This document shows positions 32,901-41,584 of a stretch of DNA of 51,765 bases, one piece after another; the first letter of the stretch is position 1, and each line of letters begins with the position of its first letter. The DNA is from OLB7 sp966250335 (GTDB lineage: Bacteria; Bacteroidota; Ignavibacteria; OLB7), in the NCBI GenBank assembly GCA_966250335.1, contig CBINGZ010000042.1, positions 1-51,765 on the forward strand, read 5' to 3'. The translations under genes and the position numbers were made by a program. The notes under the pieces are model-generated. The model was not told the origin of the DNA. It saw only the letters and a program-made list of their open reading frames with translations, and ran no database searches.

Positions 32901-33280
32901 GTCGGGCGGAGCCGGCAGATCCGTCTGAGCGCGGCGGCAAGCGACGGAAGGCTTCCGTCCGGTTCGGAGGTCAGCAGCCGTCTGCTCTCTCCGGCCGACC
33001 AGATCGACGCGGTGAGGAGGTGGGAAAGAGGTACGCGCATGCCGGACTGAAAGCGGGCCTGCAGGATCAGCCCTCCGCGTGAACGCACGAGCGGAGAGAG
33101 CTCCTGAACAAGCCTGCTCTTACCTGCACCTTCCTCCCCCATCAGATCGACGGCGCGCAACGACTGCGCGTTTACGGTGGCCCCCCAGTGGCCCGACAAC
33201 CTGTGCAGTTCCTCGTCCCGGCCGACACACGGCAGCGTGCCGTTCAGCAGGAACTCCTCCAGGGTCCGTGTTTGCTGCAT
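29999..33280 (-). CDS. Large AAA ATPase regulator with SARP/BTAD C-terminus
   Basis: This protein of about 1093 residues starts at ATG 33280. The N-terminus carries CVGRDEELHRL and Walker A GEEGAGKSRLV (residues 48-58), with Walker B PTLIALDDVH, as in AAA_16 sensor ATPases. A long helical middle region (about residues 300-850) resembles TPR-like scaffolds of MalT/SARP-type proteins. Near residue 863 a winged-helix region begins (ARISMFGRITVSTGG, then LRTLLGLMVAAELPGVKLSS and MAVRALRGVLG). It is followed by a helical BTAD-like end (AYHLIERAIDLSRGEVPFPA). The order is inverted from classic SARPs, which have the DNA-binding domain first. It is a probable transcription activator responding to a ligand. 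Targets are unknown. AT-rich sequence near 33350 may be its promoter. Confidence 0.7.
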   Translation of the reverse strand: MQQTRTLEEFLLNGTLPCVGRDEELHRLSGHWGATVNAQSLRAVDLMGEEGAGKSRLVQELSPLVRSRGGLILQARFQSGMRVPLSHLLTASIWSAGESRRLLTSEPDGSLPSLAAALRRICRLRPTLIALDDVHLITSDLVGELGALLDTLADEPLALLTLSRPTQAFARDVAAPFVVDRFELKGLPSAAIVELWLRLFAEAPETEVLEALERCTAGNPLAVRSALRAVTRVVAGGRREGDTEAMTERAVEEITRNVHLLIEGMTAYLTERELNDARSLALLGTTFSLEAAVAMLGGVEDSLEPLFTKGILARSPRLRTPLFGPASIHEPLIFASGLLHGHLADTSQFDVNRLAETIAAELPLYSVLPFTLLRRLASQIDLPLESIGRLIRRGLAIANHLDLTSEWTTEERLWNDTMGLFERFEERWEPTERRLLLADLLNVRLSMLRRSDFNEDYARMARTLLDVVGDPPDPLFAAYRLLGLAHLHRYHWRKNYEACAGIWEEVQRIVREHPEIRLTREFFFYLDSAASSAVTHDDGERLVAIERQTEEILALPEVDDEFRRMARHMVSRHFLLLFQTPEELRTRLLLLEELEDPPEKADYGTAVTKILLFEAMGDVDRLLEISARYLPKFRENGLFRSYYNCAILELCAFGAVGSDLGEIFDRAESLCREAPPAVQPRLRRNTAINLATTGVLRGENSWAWSAVRRFQGAPSELPPEVMVLLDHAIEPTTTEDLEDDIRTPLIIRLALALRKGRLEDQLYADLRERLERPVVRLPDVTFRLACARLFAGRRPAQYPPGWTPTAALGRAIPDALQWLAERRLSGYMKGLLDQASPYLSRTELRPWRTELDRIAAERSRETRTMPGEFTARISMFGRITVSTGGDETTVVRGNRLRTLLGLMVAAELPGVKLSSGEFQAICAGDGNHPRRARITTHMAVRALRGVLGQEAVITARSAIPRLDRARCRVDLLEVRESLDLIDLSLREGHILRAYHLIERAIDLSRGEVPFPALYDSLFETLREDMENRLRRGIITVSAASTAEGDPSRAETLLRRGLEIMPEDEEILHRLCETLMLLDKRIEAERLRLAEDER

Positions 33281-33486
33281 AAAACTGCGGCGAATGTGCT
33301 TCCGACCCTTCCGGTCCCGCCGAATACTGAGCGGGGCCGGGGGGGCAAAATAGACAAATAGATCTATCGGAAGGTATGTCGGATCGCGTGACGACGTCAA
33401 CGGCAAAACCTTTTACACCCGATTCCCGCGCAAAGGCGTATTATCGCCGGGATACGGATCACGGCAACAGCAATGAACATCTTATC

Positions 33487-35160
33487 ATGAGCGATCATAA
33501 AATCATCTTTTCGATGATCGGTGTGGGGAAGATCCACAAGCCGAACAAGCAGGTTCTCAAGGATATCTACCTCTCCTTCTTCTACGGCGCCAAGATCGGC
33601 GTGCTCGGTCTGAACGGGGCCGGCAAGAGCACGCTCCTGCGGATCATCGCGGGGCTTGACACCGATTACGTGGGGCAGATTACATCGCAGAAGGGTATTA
33701 CCTTCGGCTATCTCCCCCAGGAGCCGGAACTCGATCCGGCCAAGACCGTGCGTGAGATCGTGGAGGAGGGAGCCGCCGAAACGGTTGCCCTGCTGCGCGA
33801 GTACGAGGCGATCAACGCGCAGTTCGCCGAGCCCGACGCCGACTTCGACACGCTTCTGGAGAAGCAGGGGAAGCTTCAGGAGAAGATCGACCAGCTCGAC
33901 GCCTGGGATCTGGACAGCAAGCTGGAGATGGCGATGGACGCGCTCCGCTGCCCCGAGCCCGATACTCCCGTCTCCGTTCTCTCCGGAGGCGAGCGCCGCC
34001 GCGTTGCCCTCTGCCGCCTTCTTCTCCAGTCCCCGGATGTTCTTCTGCTGGACGAGCCGACCAACCACCTCGACGCCGAGTCGGTGGCGTGGCTGGAGCA
34101 TCATCTGTCGCAGTACAAGGGAACGGTGATCGCCGTGACGCATGATCGCTACTTCCTGGACAACGTCGCCGGCTGGATTCTGGAGCTCGACCGCGGCCAG
34201 GGGATTCCGTTCGAGGGGAACTACTCGAGCTGGCTCGATCAGAAGCGCCGCCGACTGGAGGTGGAGGAGCGCCAGGAATCGAAGCGGCAGAAAGCGCTGG
34301 CCGAGGAGCTGGAGTGGGTGCGGACAAGCCCGAAGGGACGCCACGCCAAGAGCAAGGCGCGTATCGCCGCCTACGAGAAGATGGTCTCCGAGCAGTCGCA
34401 GAAACGGAACGAGGATATCGAGATCGTCATCCCCCCGGGCCCGCGTCTCGGCGACGTCGTGATCAACGCGACGGGAGTCGCCAAAGGGTTCGGCGACCGT
34501 CTTCTCTACGAAGGACTCACCTTCTCGCTTCCCCCCGGAGGGATCATCGGCGTCATCGGACCGAACGGCGCCGGAAAGACCACGCTCTTCAAGATGATCA
34601 CCGGCGAGCTGACCCCGGACGAGGGAGCGATCTCGATAGGGGAGACGGTGAAGCTCGGCTACGTCAACCAGAACAGGCCGCTGGGGGACGACAGGACGAT
34701 CTGGGAGGAAATATCGGAGGGCGAGGATATCATCAGGCTCGGGAACCGCGAGGTCAACTCCCGCTCCTACGTCTCCTGGTTCAACTTCAGCGGAAGCGAT
34801 CAGCAGAAGCGGATCTCCATGCTCTCCGGCGGTGAGCGGAACCGCGTCCACCTGGCGAAGGCGCTCCGCGAAGGGGCGAACGTCCTCCTGCTGGACGAGC
34901 CGACGAACGATCTCGACGTCAACACGCTCCGCGCGCTGGAGGAGGCCCTGCAGGACTTCGCCGGGTGCGCCGTGGTGATCTCCCACGATCGCTGGTTCCT
35001 GGATCGCGTTGCGACTCATATCCTTGCGTTCGAAGGGGACAGCGAGGTGGTCTGGTTCGACGGCAACTACTCGCAGTACGAGGAGTATCGCCGTCAGCAG
35101 CTCGGCATCGACGCCGACAGGCCGCACCGGATCAAGTACAAGCGGATGGCGAGGGGATAA
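33487..35160 (+). CDS. ettA: Energy-dependent translational throttle protein EttA (ABC-F)
   Basis: This 557-residue soluble protein has two ABC domains. The first has Walker A GLNGAGKSTLL, signature LSGGERRRVAL and VLLLDEPTNHLD. The second has GPNGAGKTTLFK, LSGGERNRVHL and VLLLDEPTNDLD. A linker rich in Arg/Lys (SWLDQKRRRLEVEERQESKR) lies between them. The N-terminal MIGVGKIHKPNKQVLKDIYL and overall length match EttA, which binds the ribosomal E-site and gates entry into elongation according to ATP/ADP. There are no membrane helices. The start is taken at ATG 33487, where homology begins. An in-frame extension upstream is not conserved-looking. No Shine-Dalgarno is visible. Confidence 0.93.
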   Translation: MSDHKIIFSMIGVGKIHKPNKQVLKDIYLSFFYGAKIGVLGLNGAGKSTLLRIIAGLDTDYVGQITSQKGITFGYLPQEPELDPAKTVREIVEEGAAETVALLREYEAINAQFAEPDADFDTLLEKQGKLQEKIDQLDAWDLDSKLEMAMDALRCPEPDTPVSVLSGGERRRVALCRLLLQSPDVLLLDEPTNHLDAESVAWLEHHLSQYKGTVIAVTHDRYFLDNVAGWILELDRGQGIPFEGNYSSWLDQKRRRLEVEERQESKRQKALAEELEWVRTSPKGRHAKSKARIAAYEKMVSEQSQKRNEDIEIVIPPGPRLGDVVINATGVAKGFGDRLLYEGLTFSLPPGGIIGVIGPNGAGKTTLFKMITGELTPDEGAISIGETVKLGYVNQNRPLGDDRTIWEEISEGEDIIRLGNREVNSRSYVSWFNFSGSDQQKRISMLSGGERNRVHLAKALREGANVLLLDEPTNDLDVNTLRALEEALQDFAGCAVVISHDRWFLDRVATHILAFEGDSEVVWFDGNYSQYEEYRRQQLGIDADRPHRIKYKRMARG

Positions 35161-35277
35161 GGGGCGGGCGTTTGTCCGTGATGAAGTCGGAAAGATGTCG
35201 CTAATTTCGTGGGCCCGGTTTCCCGGCGTCGGGACGGGCTCACGAACACGATACAGGCTCGCAACCCGGGACTTGGG

Positions 35278-36057
35278 ATGATCTCCACGCTTCGCTCGAT
35301 ATGGATCTGGGGAACGTCAGGGCTCCTCTTCATCCTCTGGCTGATACCGGTGGCGATCGTCAGGCTCTTCGACCGCGATCCGGCCCGGTATAATACCGGA
35401 AGGATCCTGCGACGCCTGGCGCCGCTTCTGATCGCGATCAATCCGCTCTGGAAGCTCAGGCTCACCTCGGTCCGGATCGAGAACCCCAGGCGTCCCTACC
35501 TGGCGGTCTCGAATCATCAATCGCATGTCGATATTCCATTCCTCTCCACGGTTCCGTGGGATATGAAGTGGTTCGCGAAGGCGGAGCTCTTCAAGATCCC
35601 GGTGCTCGGCTGGCTGATGAAACTCGGCGAGGATATTCCCGTGGAGCGGGGGGACAAGCGAAAGGCGGCGCAGGCCCTGATCCGCGCGAACCATTATCTC
35701 CAGAATCACTGCCCGGTGATCATCTTCCCGGAGGGGACGCGGAGCAGGGATGCGCGGGTCCACGGCTTCTCCGACGGGGCGTTTCATCTTGCGATACGGG
35801 CGCAGGTGCCGGTGCTGCCGATGGCGATCGACGGTTCGTTCGACTGCCTGCCGAAACGCTCCTGGAGGTTCGGCGAGCCGCACGACATCAACGTCAGGGT
35901 CTTCCCTCCGATCGAGACGGCGGGGATGACCGTCGCCGATCTTCCGGCGCTGCGCGACCGCGTGCGGCGGATGATCATCGAACAGATCGCGGAATGGCGG
36001 GGCGTGACGCCGGAATCGGTCGATGCGCTTACGGCCGATGCATATACGTCGAACTGA
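35278..36057 (+). CDS. plsC: 1-acyl-sn-glycerol-3-phosphate acyltransferase (PlsC family)
   Basis: This 259-residue protein has an N-terminal membrane helix (WGTSGLLFILWLIPVAIVRL), the catalytic NHQSHVD motif (HX4D, His80 and Asp85) and the substrate-binding FPEGTRS motif (residues 150-156), plus GEDIPVERGD as in PlsC enzymes. It transfers an acyl chain to lysophosphatidic acid at the inner membrane in phospholipid synthesis. It is 117 bases after ettA and ends one base before the next gene's ATG, so it is in an operon with the TraB-like gene. Symbol given on family grounds. Paralogues can exist. Confidence 0.85.
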   Translation: MISTLRSIWIWGTSGLLFILWLIPVAIVRLFDRDPARYNTGRILRRLAPLLIAINPLWKLRLTSVRIENPRRPYLAVSNHQSHVDIPFLSTVPWDMKWFAKAELFKIPVLGWLMKLGEDIPVERGDKRKAAQALIRANHYLQNHCPVIIFPEGTRSRDARVHGFSDGAFHLAIRAQVPVLPMAIDGSFDCLPKRSWRFGEPHDINVRVFPPIETAGMTVADLPALRDRVRRMIIEQIAEWRGVTPESVDALTADAYTSN

Positions 36058-36058
36058 T

Positions 36059-37003
36059 ATGAACATGAGCATGATACGACACAACCGACGGCAACGGCTC
36101 CTGGGGGCGATCGCGCTGATCTGCGGGCTTGCCCTTGCCATGCCCGCCTACGCCCAGAAACGGAAGAAGGCCCCCGCGCCGAAGAAGCCGGAACCGACCA
36201 GCATGCTCTGGAAGGTCCATTCCGACGGGAACTTCATCTATGAGCTCGGCTCGGTTCACGTCCTGGGCCCGGAGAGCTACCCGCTGGCCCCGGCGATCGA
36301 GTCGGCCATATCGGATGCCGAGGCGTTTACCTTCGAGACGAACCTCGATTCGATGCTGAACTCGGCCGATGCCGTCATGGGAGAGATGTTCATGAGGGGG
36401 ATGTTCACCGGGGATACGACCCTCTCGATGGTGCTCCCGAAGGGACTCTACGACAGCACGGCCGGCCGCCTGAAAACCGCCGGCATGGATATCAGGCTCT
36501 TCGAGAGCGCGAGACCGTGGGTGACCGCCATGATCCTGATGGGACTCGAGCTGCAGGAAGGGGAGCTGGAGGCGGGACTCGGCATCGAGGCGTACGTCGG
36601 GGAACGCGCGGCCGAGACGGCGAAGCCGATCGCGTCGCTGGAGTCGGCGCAGTTCCAGATCGGCCTCTTCGCCGGGCTCTCGCTCGACGCGCAGATCACC
36701 TTCCTCCGTCAGTCGCTCGCCGAGGGGGGAGAAGGGACCGGAGAGCTCGACGCCATGATCGACGCCTGGGAGCGGGGAGACGCCGAGGGGCTCGCCTCCA
36801 TTCTGACGAAGGAGATGGCGACCGACGGCGAATTCTATCGCAAGGCGATCACCGAGCGAAACCTGAACTGGATGCCCTATATCGAGGAGAAGCTCAAGGG
36901 GAGGGAACGCCACATGATCGTGGTCGGCGCCGGCCATCTGGTCGGAGAGGGAGGAGTGATCCGGATGCTGGAGCGGAAAGGATACCGCGTGGAGCAGTTG
37001 TAG
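36059..37003 (+). CDS. TraB/GumN-family protein with signal peptide
   Basis: This 314-residue protein starts at ATG 36059, one base after the previous stop. It has a signal peptide (LLGAIALICGLALAMPAYAQ) and then the TraB/GumN pattern, SMLWKVHSDGNFIYELGSVH near the N-terminus and RERHMIVVGAGHLVGEGGVI near the C-terminus. The paired GS(V)H and GxGHL motifs are the likely metal-binding or catalytic residues of this Tiki-like putative protease family. It should be periplasmic. The physiological substrate is unknown. Confidence 0.85.
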   Translation: MNMSMIRHNRRQRLLGAIALICGLALAMPAYAQKRKKAPAPKKPEPTSMLWKVHSDGNFIYELGSVHVLGPESYPLAPAIESAISDAEAFTFETNLDSMLNSADAVMGEMFMRGMFTGDTTLSMVLPKGLYDSTAGRLKTAGMDIRLFESARPWVTAMILMGLELQEGELEAGLGIEAYVGERAAETAKPIASLESAQFQIGLFAGLSLDAQITFLRQSLAEGGEGTGELDAMIDAWERGDAEGLASILTKEMATDGEFYRKAITERNLNWMPYIEEKLKGRERHMIVVGAGHLVGEGGVIRMLERKGYRVEQL

Positions 37004-37095
37004 CGCCATTCCCGGCCGACCGACACGATCGGAATCGATCATGAGGGCGTCGGGGGAGAGGGACGATTTCTCGAATCACGATAGTTCCATACACG

Positions 37096-38007
37096 ATGAC
37101 GACACGGCGCGATTCATCATATCGCTATCTTCCCCTTCTGCTTGGGGCCCTGCTGACCCTGCTCTGGACCGGCTGCAAGGAGCCGCCCCCGGAGGAGACG
37201 CATCCGCGGCCCGAGACGACCGCGACCCCTCCTCCACCTTCAACGCCGGTCTTCGGGTGGGAGGTGATCGCGGAGTACCCGCACGACACCACGGCCTACA
37301 CGCAGGGACTCGAGATCCACGACGGCGCTCTGTATGAGAGCACTGGACTCTTCGGCGGATCGTCGCTGCGGCAGGTCGATCTGAAGACGGGGCGTGTGCT
37401 CCGGAAGATCGGGATCGACAGCCAGTATTTCGCCGAGGGGATGACGATCCACGGCGGAAAGCTCTTTCAGCTCACCTGGCAGAATCGTGTCGGATTCGTC
37501 TACAATCCCACGACGTTCAGCCGCATCGACACCTTCGGCTATCAGGGGCAGGGATGGGGATTGACGAACGACGGGCAACGCCTGATCATGAGCGACGGCA
37601 CGAACGTCATCCGATTCCTCGACACCGCCACGCAGGCCGAGATCGGCCGCATCTCCGTGTTCGACGGAATCCGCCCGGTCGACCAGCTCAACGAGCTCGA
37701 ATACATCGACGGCGAGATCTACGCCAACGTCTACCAGACGACGCTGATCGTCCGCATCGACCCCGCCAGCGGCAGGGTGATCGGCTGGATCAACCTGAAG
37801 GGAATCCTCCCCGTCATGGAGCACCACCCCGACGGCGTCCTGAACGGCATCGCCTACGACGCCAGGGGAAAGCACCTCTACATCACCGGCAAACGCTGGC
37901 CCCGCCTCTTCGAAATCCGCCTGAAAACTCCTCTGGCTTCTCTGCCGGCTTCGAAGGGAGGTACCGCTTCGTTCTCTTCCAGCCCCGACGGGGCGGACCA
38001 TTTGTAG
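37096..38007 (+). CDS. Glutaminyl-peptide cyclotransferase lipoprotein with altered C-terminus
   Basis: This 303-residue protein has a lipoprotein signal (LLLGALLTLLWTGC, lipobox WTGC near residue 27), a Pro-rich linker and the five-bladed propeller of plant/bacterial-type glutaminyl cyclases (PHDTTAYTQGLEIHDGALYE, STGLFGGSSLRQVDLKTGRV, YIDGEIYANVYQT, VLNGIAYDARGKHLYITGKR). These enzymes form pyroglutamate at peptide N-termini in the periplasm. The domain ends at about FEIRLK. The last 25 residues (ending SSSPDGADHL) read into a palindromic repeat cluster and look acquired. A near copy of the TPLASLP codons ending in a stop lies 258 bases downstream in the same frame, suggesting where the gene once ended. 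Confidence 0.85.
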   Translation: MTTRRDSSYRYLPLLLGALLTLLWTGCKEPPPEETHPRPETTATPPPPSTPVFGWEVIAEYPHDTTAYTQGLEIHDGALYESTGLFGGSSLRQVDLKTGRVLRKIGIDSQYFAEGMTIHGGKLFQLTWQNRVGFVYNPTTFSRIDTFGYQGQGWGLTNDGQRLIMSDGTNVIRFLDTATQAEIGRISVFDGIRPVDQLNELEYIDGEIYANVYQTTLIVRIDPASGRVIGWINLKGILPVMEHHPDGVLNGIAYDARGKHLYITGKRWPRLFEIRLKTPLASLPASKGGTASFSSSPDGADHL

Positions 38008-38204
38008 CAGTGGGGTCTCCCATTCAGATAGAAAGCGCCGAAGGTGCGTACCATTCTTCTCTTCCATGCTGTGAAGAAGAATGGTACGCACCTTCGGCGC
38101 TTAAAGATAAATGTATCGCGTCGGCCTACAAATGGGTGCTCCCTTCGGGAGCCCGGATCGAGAACATGTTTCCGACCATCTACACTCCCCTGGCGTCTCT
38201 GCCT
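37928..38204. repeat. REP-like palindrome cluster flanked by 19-bp near-direct repeats
   Basis: The cluster holds GCCCC-gac-GGGGC (37982-37994), a very long perfect inverted repeat with 28-bp arms (38033-38060 and 38075-38102, 14-base loop), and GCTCCC-ttc-GGGAGC (38138-38152). Near-identical 19-mers (17 of 19 bases) lie at 37928-37946 and 38186-38204. The arrangement resembles REP/BIME-type mobile palindromes, which are usually moved by a Y1 transposase encoded elsewhere. No transposase is in this window. Confidence 0.7.
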
Positions 38205-38260
38205 TAACTCTCTTCTTTCTTAACTCTCTTCTTTCTTAACTCTCTTCTTTCTTAACTCTG
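38205..38260. repeat. 16-bp tandem repeat TTAACTCTCTTCTTTC, 3.5 copies
   Basis: Three perfect copies start at 38205, 38221 and 38237, and a partial fourth starts at 38253. It lies between the palindrome cluster and the terminator of the convergent M16 gene. The unit is non-coding and pyrimidine-rich, and its copy number may vary among strains. Confidence 0.85.
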
Positions 38261-38284
38261 TGCCCTCTGTGACTCCCTGTTCAT

Positions 38285-38321
38285 GAAAAAAGAAAAGCCC
38301 GGTCGACAAGCGCGACCGGGC
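38285..38321 (-). terminator. Intrinsic terminator of the M16 protease gene
   Basis: GCCCGGTCG and CGACCGGGC pair around a 7-base loop (38297-38321). On the minus strand the stem is followed by TTTTCTTTTTTC, a good U-tract. It is 27 bases beyond the M16 stop. Confidence 0.85.
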
Positions 38322-38347
38322 CCAAACAACGTCTCTCCCGCGAAACC

Positions 38348-41287
38348 TCAATACCCGAAGATCTCCTCCCGCGAAACCTCCACCACCTTCCCATGCTTCC
38401 CCAGCTCCTTGAGATCGATCTTCTCCTTCGATCCCATCACGCAATACGCGAACGGCTTGTTCCTGAAATGACTCTCATGGAACTTCGATAGATCGTTCAA
38501 CGTGATATTGTCGAGATTCTCGTACACATCCCGCCGCAGATCATGATCGAGCCCGAGCTTCTGCGCCGACTCCTGGTTGAAGAAGATCCTCGTCTTCCTG
38601 ATCCTCTCGGTCTCCAGCTTGTTCCGGAGCGCCGTCTTCGCCGTCGTGAACGCCTGTTCGGTCTTCGGCATATCGGTCAGCAGTTCGTTCATCGCCGTCA
38701 TCGCCTGCGGCAGCTTGTCCGCCTGCGTGCCGATGTAGGCGAGGACATAGTAGGGATCGGTCTTCTTATCGGGCACCGCGTACTGTGAGAAGGTCGAGTA
38801 GGCGAGCGCCTTCGACTCGCGGATCGTCTGGAAGATCACCGACGACATCCCCCCGCCGTAATACTCGTTGAAGAGATAGGTGGAGGGGAGGAGATCGGGA
38901 TCGAACTGCTCCGACCTGGCGATCCAGACGATCTCCGCCTGCACCATATCCATATCGACGAAGTAGACGACGTTCTCGCCGATATCCCTGCGGGCGTACT
39001 CATTCGCCGCGGGGACAGGCTTCAGCGCCGCCGGCACGCGATGATGCCGATCGATGACGGCGACCACGTTCTCCCTGGAGGCCGGGCCGTAGTAGTAGAC
39101 CTTGTGCTGATAGGTCGTGAGGGAACGGAGGATCTTCACCAGATCCTCGGCCTTCAGCGACTTCAGTTCGGCTTCCGAGAGCTGATCGGTGAAGGGGTTC
39201 TTCTTCCCGTACATCGCATAGTTCACCAGCCCCTCCCAGAGCACCTGCGATTTGTCGAGCTTCGCGTCGGCGCGTTCCTTGAGGACGCCGGCCACCATCA
39301 GGTCGAGCGCCTCCTGGTCCGGCCGGACGTTGGTCAGGAATTCCTCGAAGAGCTTCACCGCGTCATCGAAGTTCTCGTCGAGACCGGAGAGGGTGACGTA
39401 GACCTGATCCTCCTCGGAGGAGACGCTGAACTCGCCGGCGAGCTTGAAGAACTCCTTCCGGATCTGCTCCGCGTTATATTTGGCCGTTCCGAGATATTCC
39501 AGATAATCTATCGCAAAGGCAAGTTTCTTGTCGTTGCGGCTCCCCATGTCGAAGACATAGTAGAGGGAGTAGAGCTTGTTCTCGGTGTTGGGGAGATAGG
39601 AGACGGGGAGACCGCCGGCCGTGGTCAGGCGCGATATATCCTTCGAGTAGTCGAGGAACGCGGGGCTGACCGGGGCGACCTTCTCCGCCATGATCCGGGT
39701 GACGAACTCCGACTCCGCGTCGCGGTTGACCGCCACCGGGGTGATCTCCGGCTTCTCCACCTTCACGGTCTTCGGGTCCTTGCCGATCCGCTTGTAGACC
39801 ACGACGCGGTCTTCGCCGTAATATCGGTTCGCGAAATCGATGATCTCCTTCTTGGTGATCTTCGCCAGCCTGTCGAGCTGCCCGACCTCCTGTTCCCAGT
39901 CGATTCCGAAGACGAACGAGCCGAGCATGGTGAAGGCGCGGCCGTTGTTGGATTCATATCGCTTCGTGAGATCCTTTCTCAGATTCCTGACGATCGCCTG
40001 CAGCGTGCTCTCCTCGAACTGGCCCGCCTTGACCGCCTTGACCTGGTTCAGCAGCAGCTTCTCCAGCTCCTCCAGCTTCTGCCCCTCCATCGGTTTGCCG
40101 CTGAGGATGCCGAAGCTGTAGTCCTTCATGACCTCGAAGTGGCTGAAGGCTTCCAGCGCCTTCTGTCCCTGCACCAGATTGAGGTCGATCAGTCCGGCGG
40201 ACTTGTAGGAGAGAAGCGCGTCGGTCACCGTCAGCAGGTCGGCCTCGCGGGTTCCGGCGCCGGGGAAACGATATCCGATCGTGATGCTTTCCGGATCGGG
40301 GCCGAGAACCGTGCTTACCAGCGGTCTGCTCCGCCGTGCTTCCTGCTGGAAGGTGTAGGTGGGGACGGGGCGCGGCTCCATGCCGCCGAACTTCTCGTCG
40401 ATCCAGACGATCGCCTGATCGGGATCGAAGTCGCCGGCGATCACGATCGCCATGTTGTTCGGGACGTAGTAGGTGTTGTAGTAGTCGCGGATCTTCTTCA
40501 GCGACGGGTTCTTCAGATGCTCGACCGTCCCGATCGTGGTCTGGGTGCCGTAGGCGTGGTTCCGGAAGAGATCGCCGAAGAGCTTTTCGAAGACCTTCTC
40601 GTCATCGTTATCCAGCGAGATATTCTTCTCCTCGTAGACCGCCTCCAGCTCCGTATGGAAGAGCCTGAGGACCGGATTGCGGAAGCGCTCGGCCTCCACC
40701 TCGAGCCAGCGGTTGAGCTGGTTGGAGGGGATGTCGTTGACGTAGACCGTCTGTTCGGACGAGGTGAAGGCGTTGGTCCCCTTGGCGCCGATGACGCTCA
40801 TCAGCTTGTCGTACTCGTTGGCGATGGCGAAGGTCGCCGCCACCGATGACGCCGAGTCGATCGATTTGTAGATGCTCCGCCGCAGGGTCGGGTCGGTCGT
40901 CTGGTTGTACTCTTCGTACAGAAGCTCGATGACATCCAGCGCCGCCTTTTCACGGGGCCAGTCCCTGGTGCCGAAGCGGTCGGTCCCCTTGAAGAGCATA
41001 TGCTCCAGATAGTGGGCGAGACCGGTGTTGTCGGCGGGGTCCATCTTGCTCCCCGCCTTGACCGCGATCAGCGTCTGAAGGCGCGGTTCCGCCTTGTTGA
41101 CCGACATCATGACCGTCAGGCCGTTCTTGAGGGTGTAGATACGGGTCCCCATGTCGTCCCCCTGGACGACCCTGTAGGTGTATCTGCCGTCGCGGGATGT
41201 CACGTCCCCTGCCTTCGGCGTGTTCGCATTGAGCTGCGGAACCGCCATCAGGAGGACGAATGCGAGGGAGATAGGCGTTCTTTTCAT
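38348..41287 (-). CDS. M16-family zinc peptidase, two-domain (pitrilysin/insulinase-like)
   Basis: This 979-residue protein has a signal peptide (ISLAFVLLMAVPQLNA), the inverted zinc motif HYLEH (His92, Glu95, His96) followed by MLFKGTDRFGTRDWPREKA, and a distal Glu region (EAVYEEKNISLDNDDEKVF). A second M16 domain without the zinc motif occupies the C-terminal half, as in periplasmic pitrilysin-like enzymes. It probably degrades peptides in the periplasm. ATG 41287 is the start that gives the signal peptide. The gene is monocistronic, with a strong terminator downstream. Its C-terminus (KHGKVVEVSREEIFGY) looks normal. Confidence 0.88.
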   Translation of the reverse strand: MKRTPISLAFVLLMAVPQLNANTPKAGDVTSRDGRYTYRVVQGDDMGTRIYTLKNGLTVMMSVNKAEPRLQTLIAVKAGSKMDPADNTGLAHYLEHMLFKGTDRFGTRDWPREKAALDVIELLYEEYNQTTDPTLRRSIYKSIDSASSVAATFAIANEYDKLMSVIGAKGTNAFTSSEQTVYVNDIPSNQLNRWLEVEAERFRNPVLRLFHTELEAVYEEKNISLDNDDEKVFEKLFGDLFRNHAYGTQTTIGTVEHLKNPSLKKIRDYYNTYYVPNNMAIVIAGDFDPDQAIVWIDEKFGGMEPRPVPTYTFQQEARRSRPLVSTVLGPDPESITIGYRFPGAGTREADLLTVTDALLSYKSAGLIDLNLVQGQKALEAFSHFEVMKDYSFGILSGKPMEGQKLEELEKLLLNQVKAVKAGQFEESTLQAIVRNLRKDLTKRYESNNGRAFTMLGSFVFGIDWEQEVGQLDRLAKITKKEIIDFANRYYGEDRVVVYKRIGKDPKTVKVEKPEITPVAVNRDAESEFVTRIMAEKVAPVSPAFLDYSKDISRLTTAGGLPVSYLPNTENKLYSLYYVFDMGSRNDKKLAFAIDYLEYLGTAKYNAEQIRKEFFKLAGEFSVSSEEDQVYVTLSGLDENFDDAVKLFEEFLTNVRPDQEALDLMVAGVLKERADAKLDKSQVLWEGLVNYAMYGKKNPFTDQLSEAELKSLKAEDLVKILRSLTTYQHKVYYYGPASRENVVAVIDRHHRVPAALKPVPAANEYARRDIGENVVYFVDMDMVQAEIVWIARSEQFDPDLLPSTYLFNEYYGGGMSSVIFQTIRESKALAYSTFSQYAVPDKKTDPYYVLAYIGTQADKLPQAMTAMNELLTDMPKTEQAFTTAKTALRNKLETERIRKTRIFFNQESAQKLGLDHDLRRDVYENLDNITLNDLSKFHESHFRNKPFAYCVMGSKEKIDLKELGKHGKVVEVSREEIFGY

Positions 41288-41584
41288 GTGATCTGTAATA
41301 AGGATCTCTGCTGAGGTTTTGACGCTGAACGAATGCGACGGCCCGGCCCGTATGAAGATTGCAGGGGGGACGCTGCTCTCTTCGGGAGCCGGAGACGGCG
41401 AAGCCGTCAGGTTCAACGCAAGATTATGAAATGAGTTGCAGTCGCTTCCCGGAAAGTTTTCCCGGGGTCGGGACGCCGATCGGCGTCCGGTCCGTATTTT
41501 CCATCCCATACGGAACGCGCTCATCCGTCATCTCTCCGTCCCCTTTTCCGGCCGGAGCATTCAGACTATCGAACGACGTCCGTC

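Noticed and set aside
39041..40849. 602-residue plus-strand open frame over the M16 protease
   Set aside because: Antisense shadow of a clear M16 gene with zinc motif and signal peptide.
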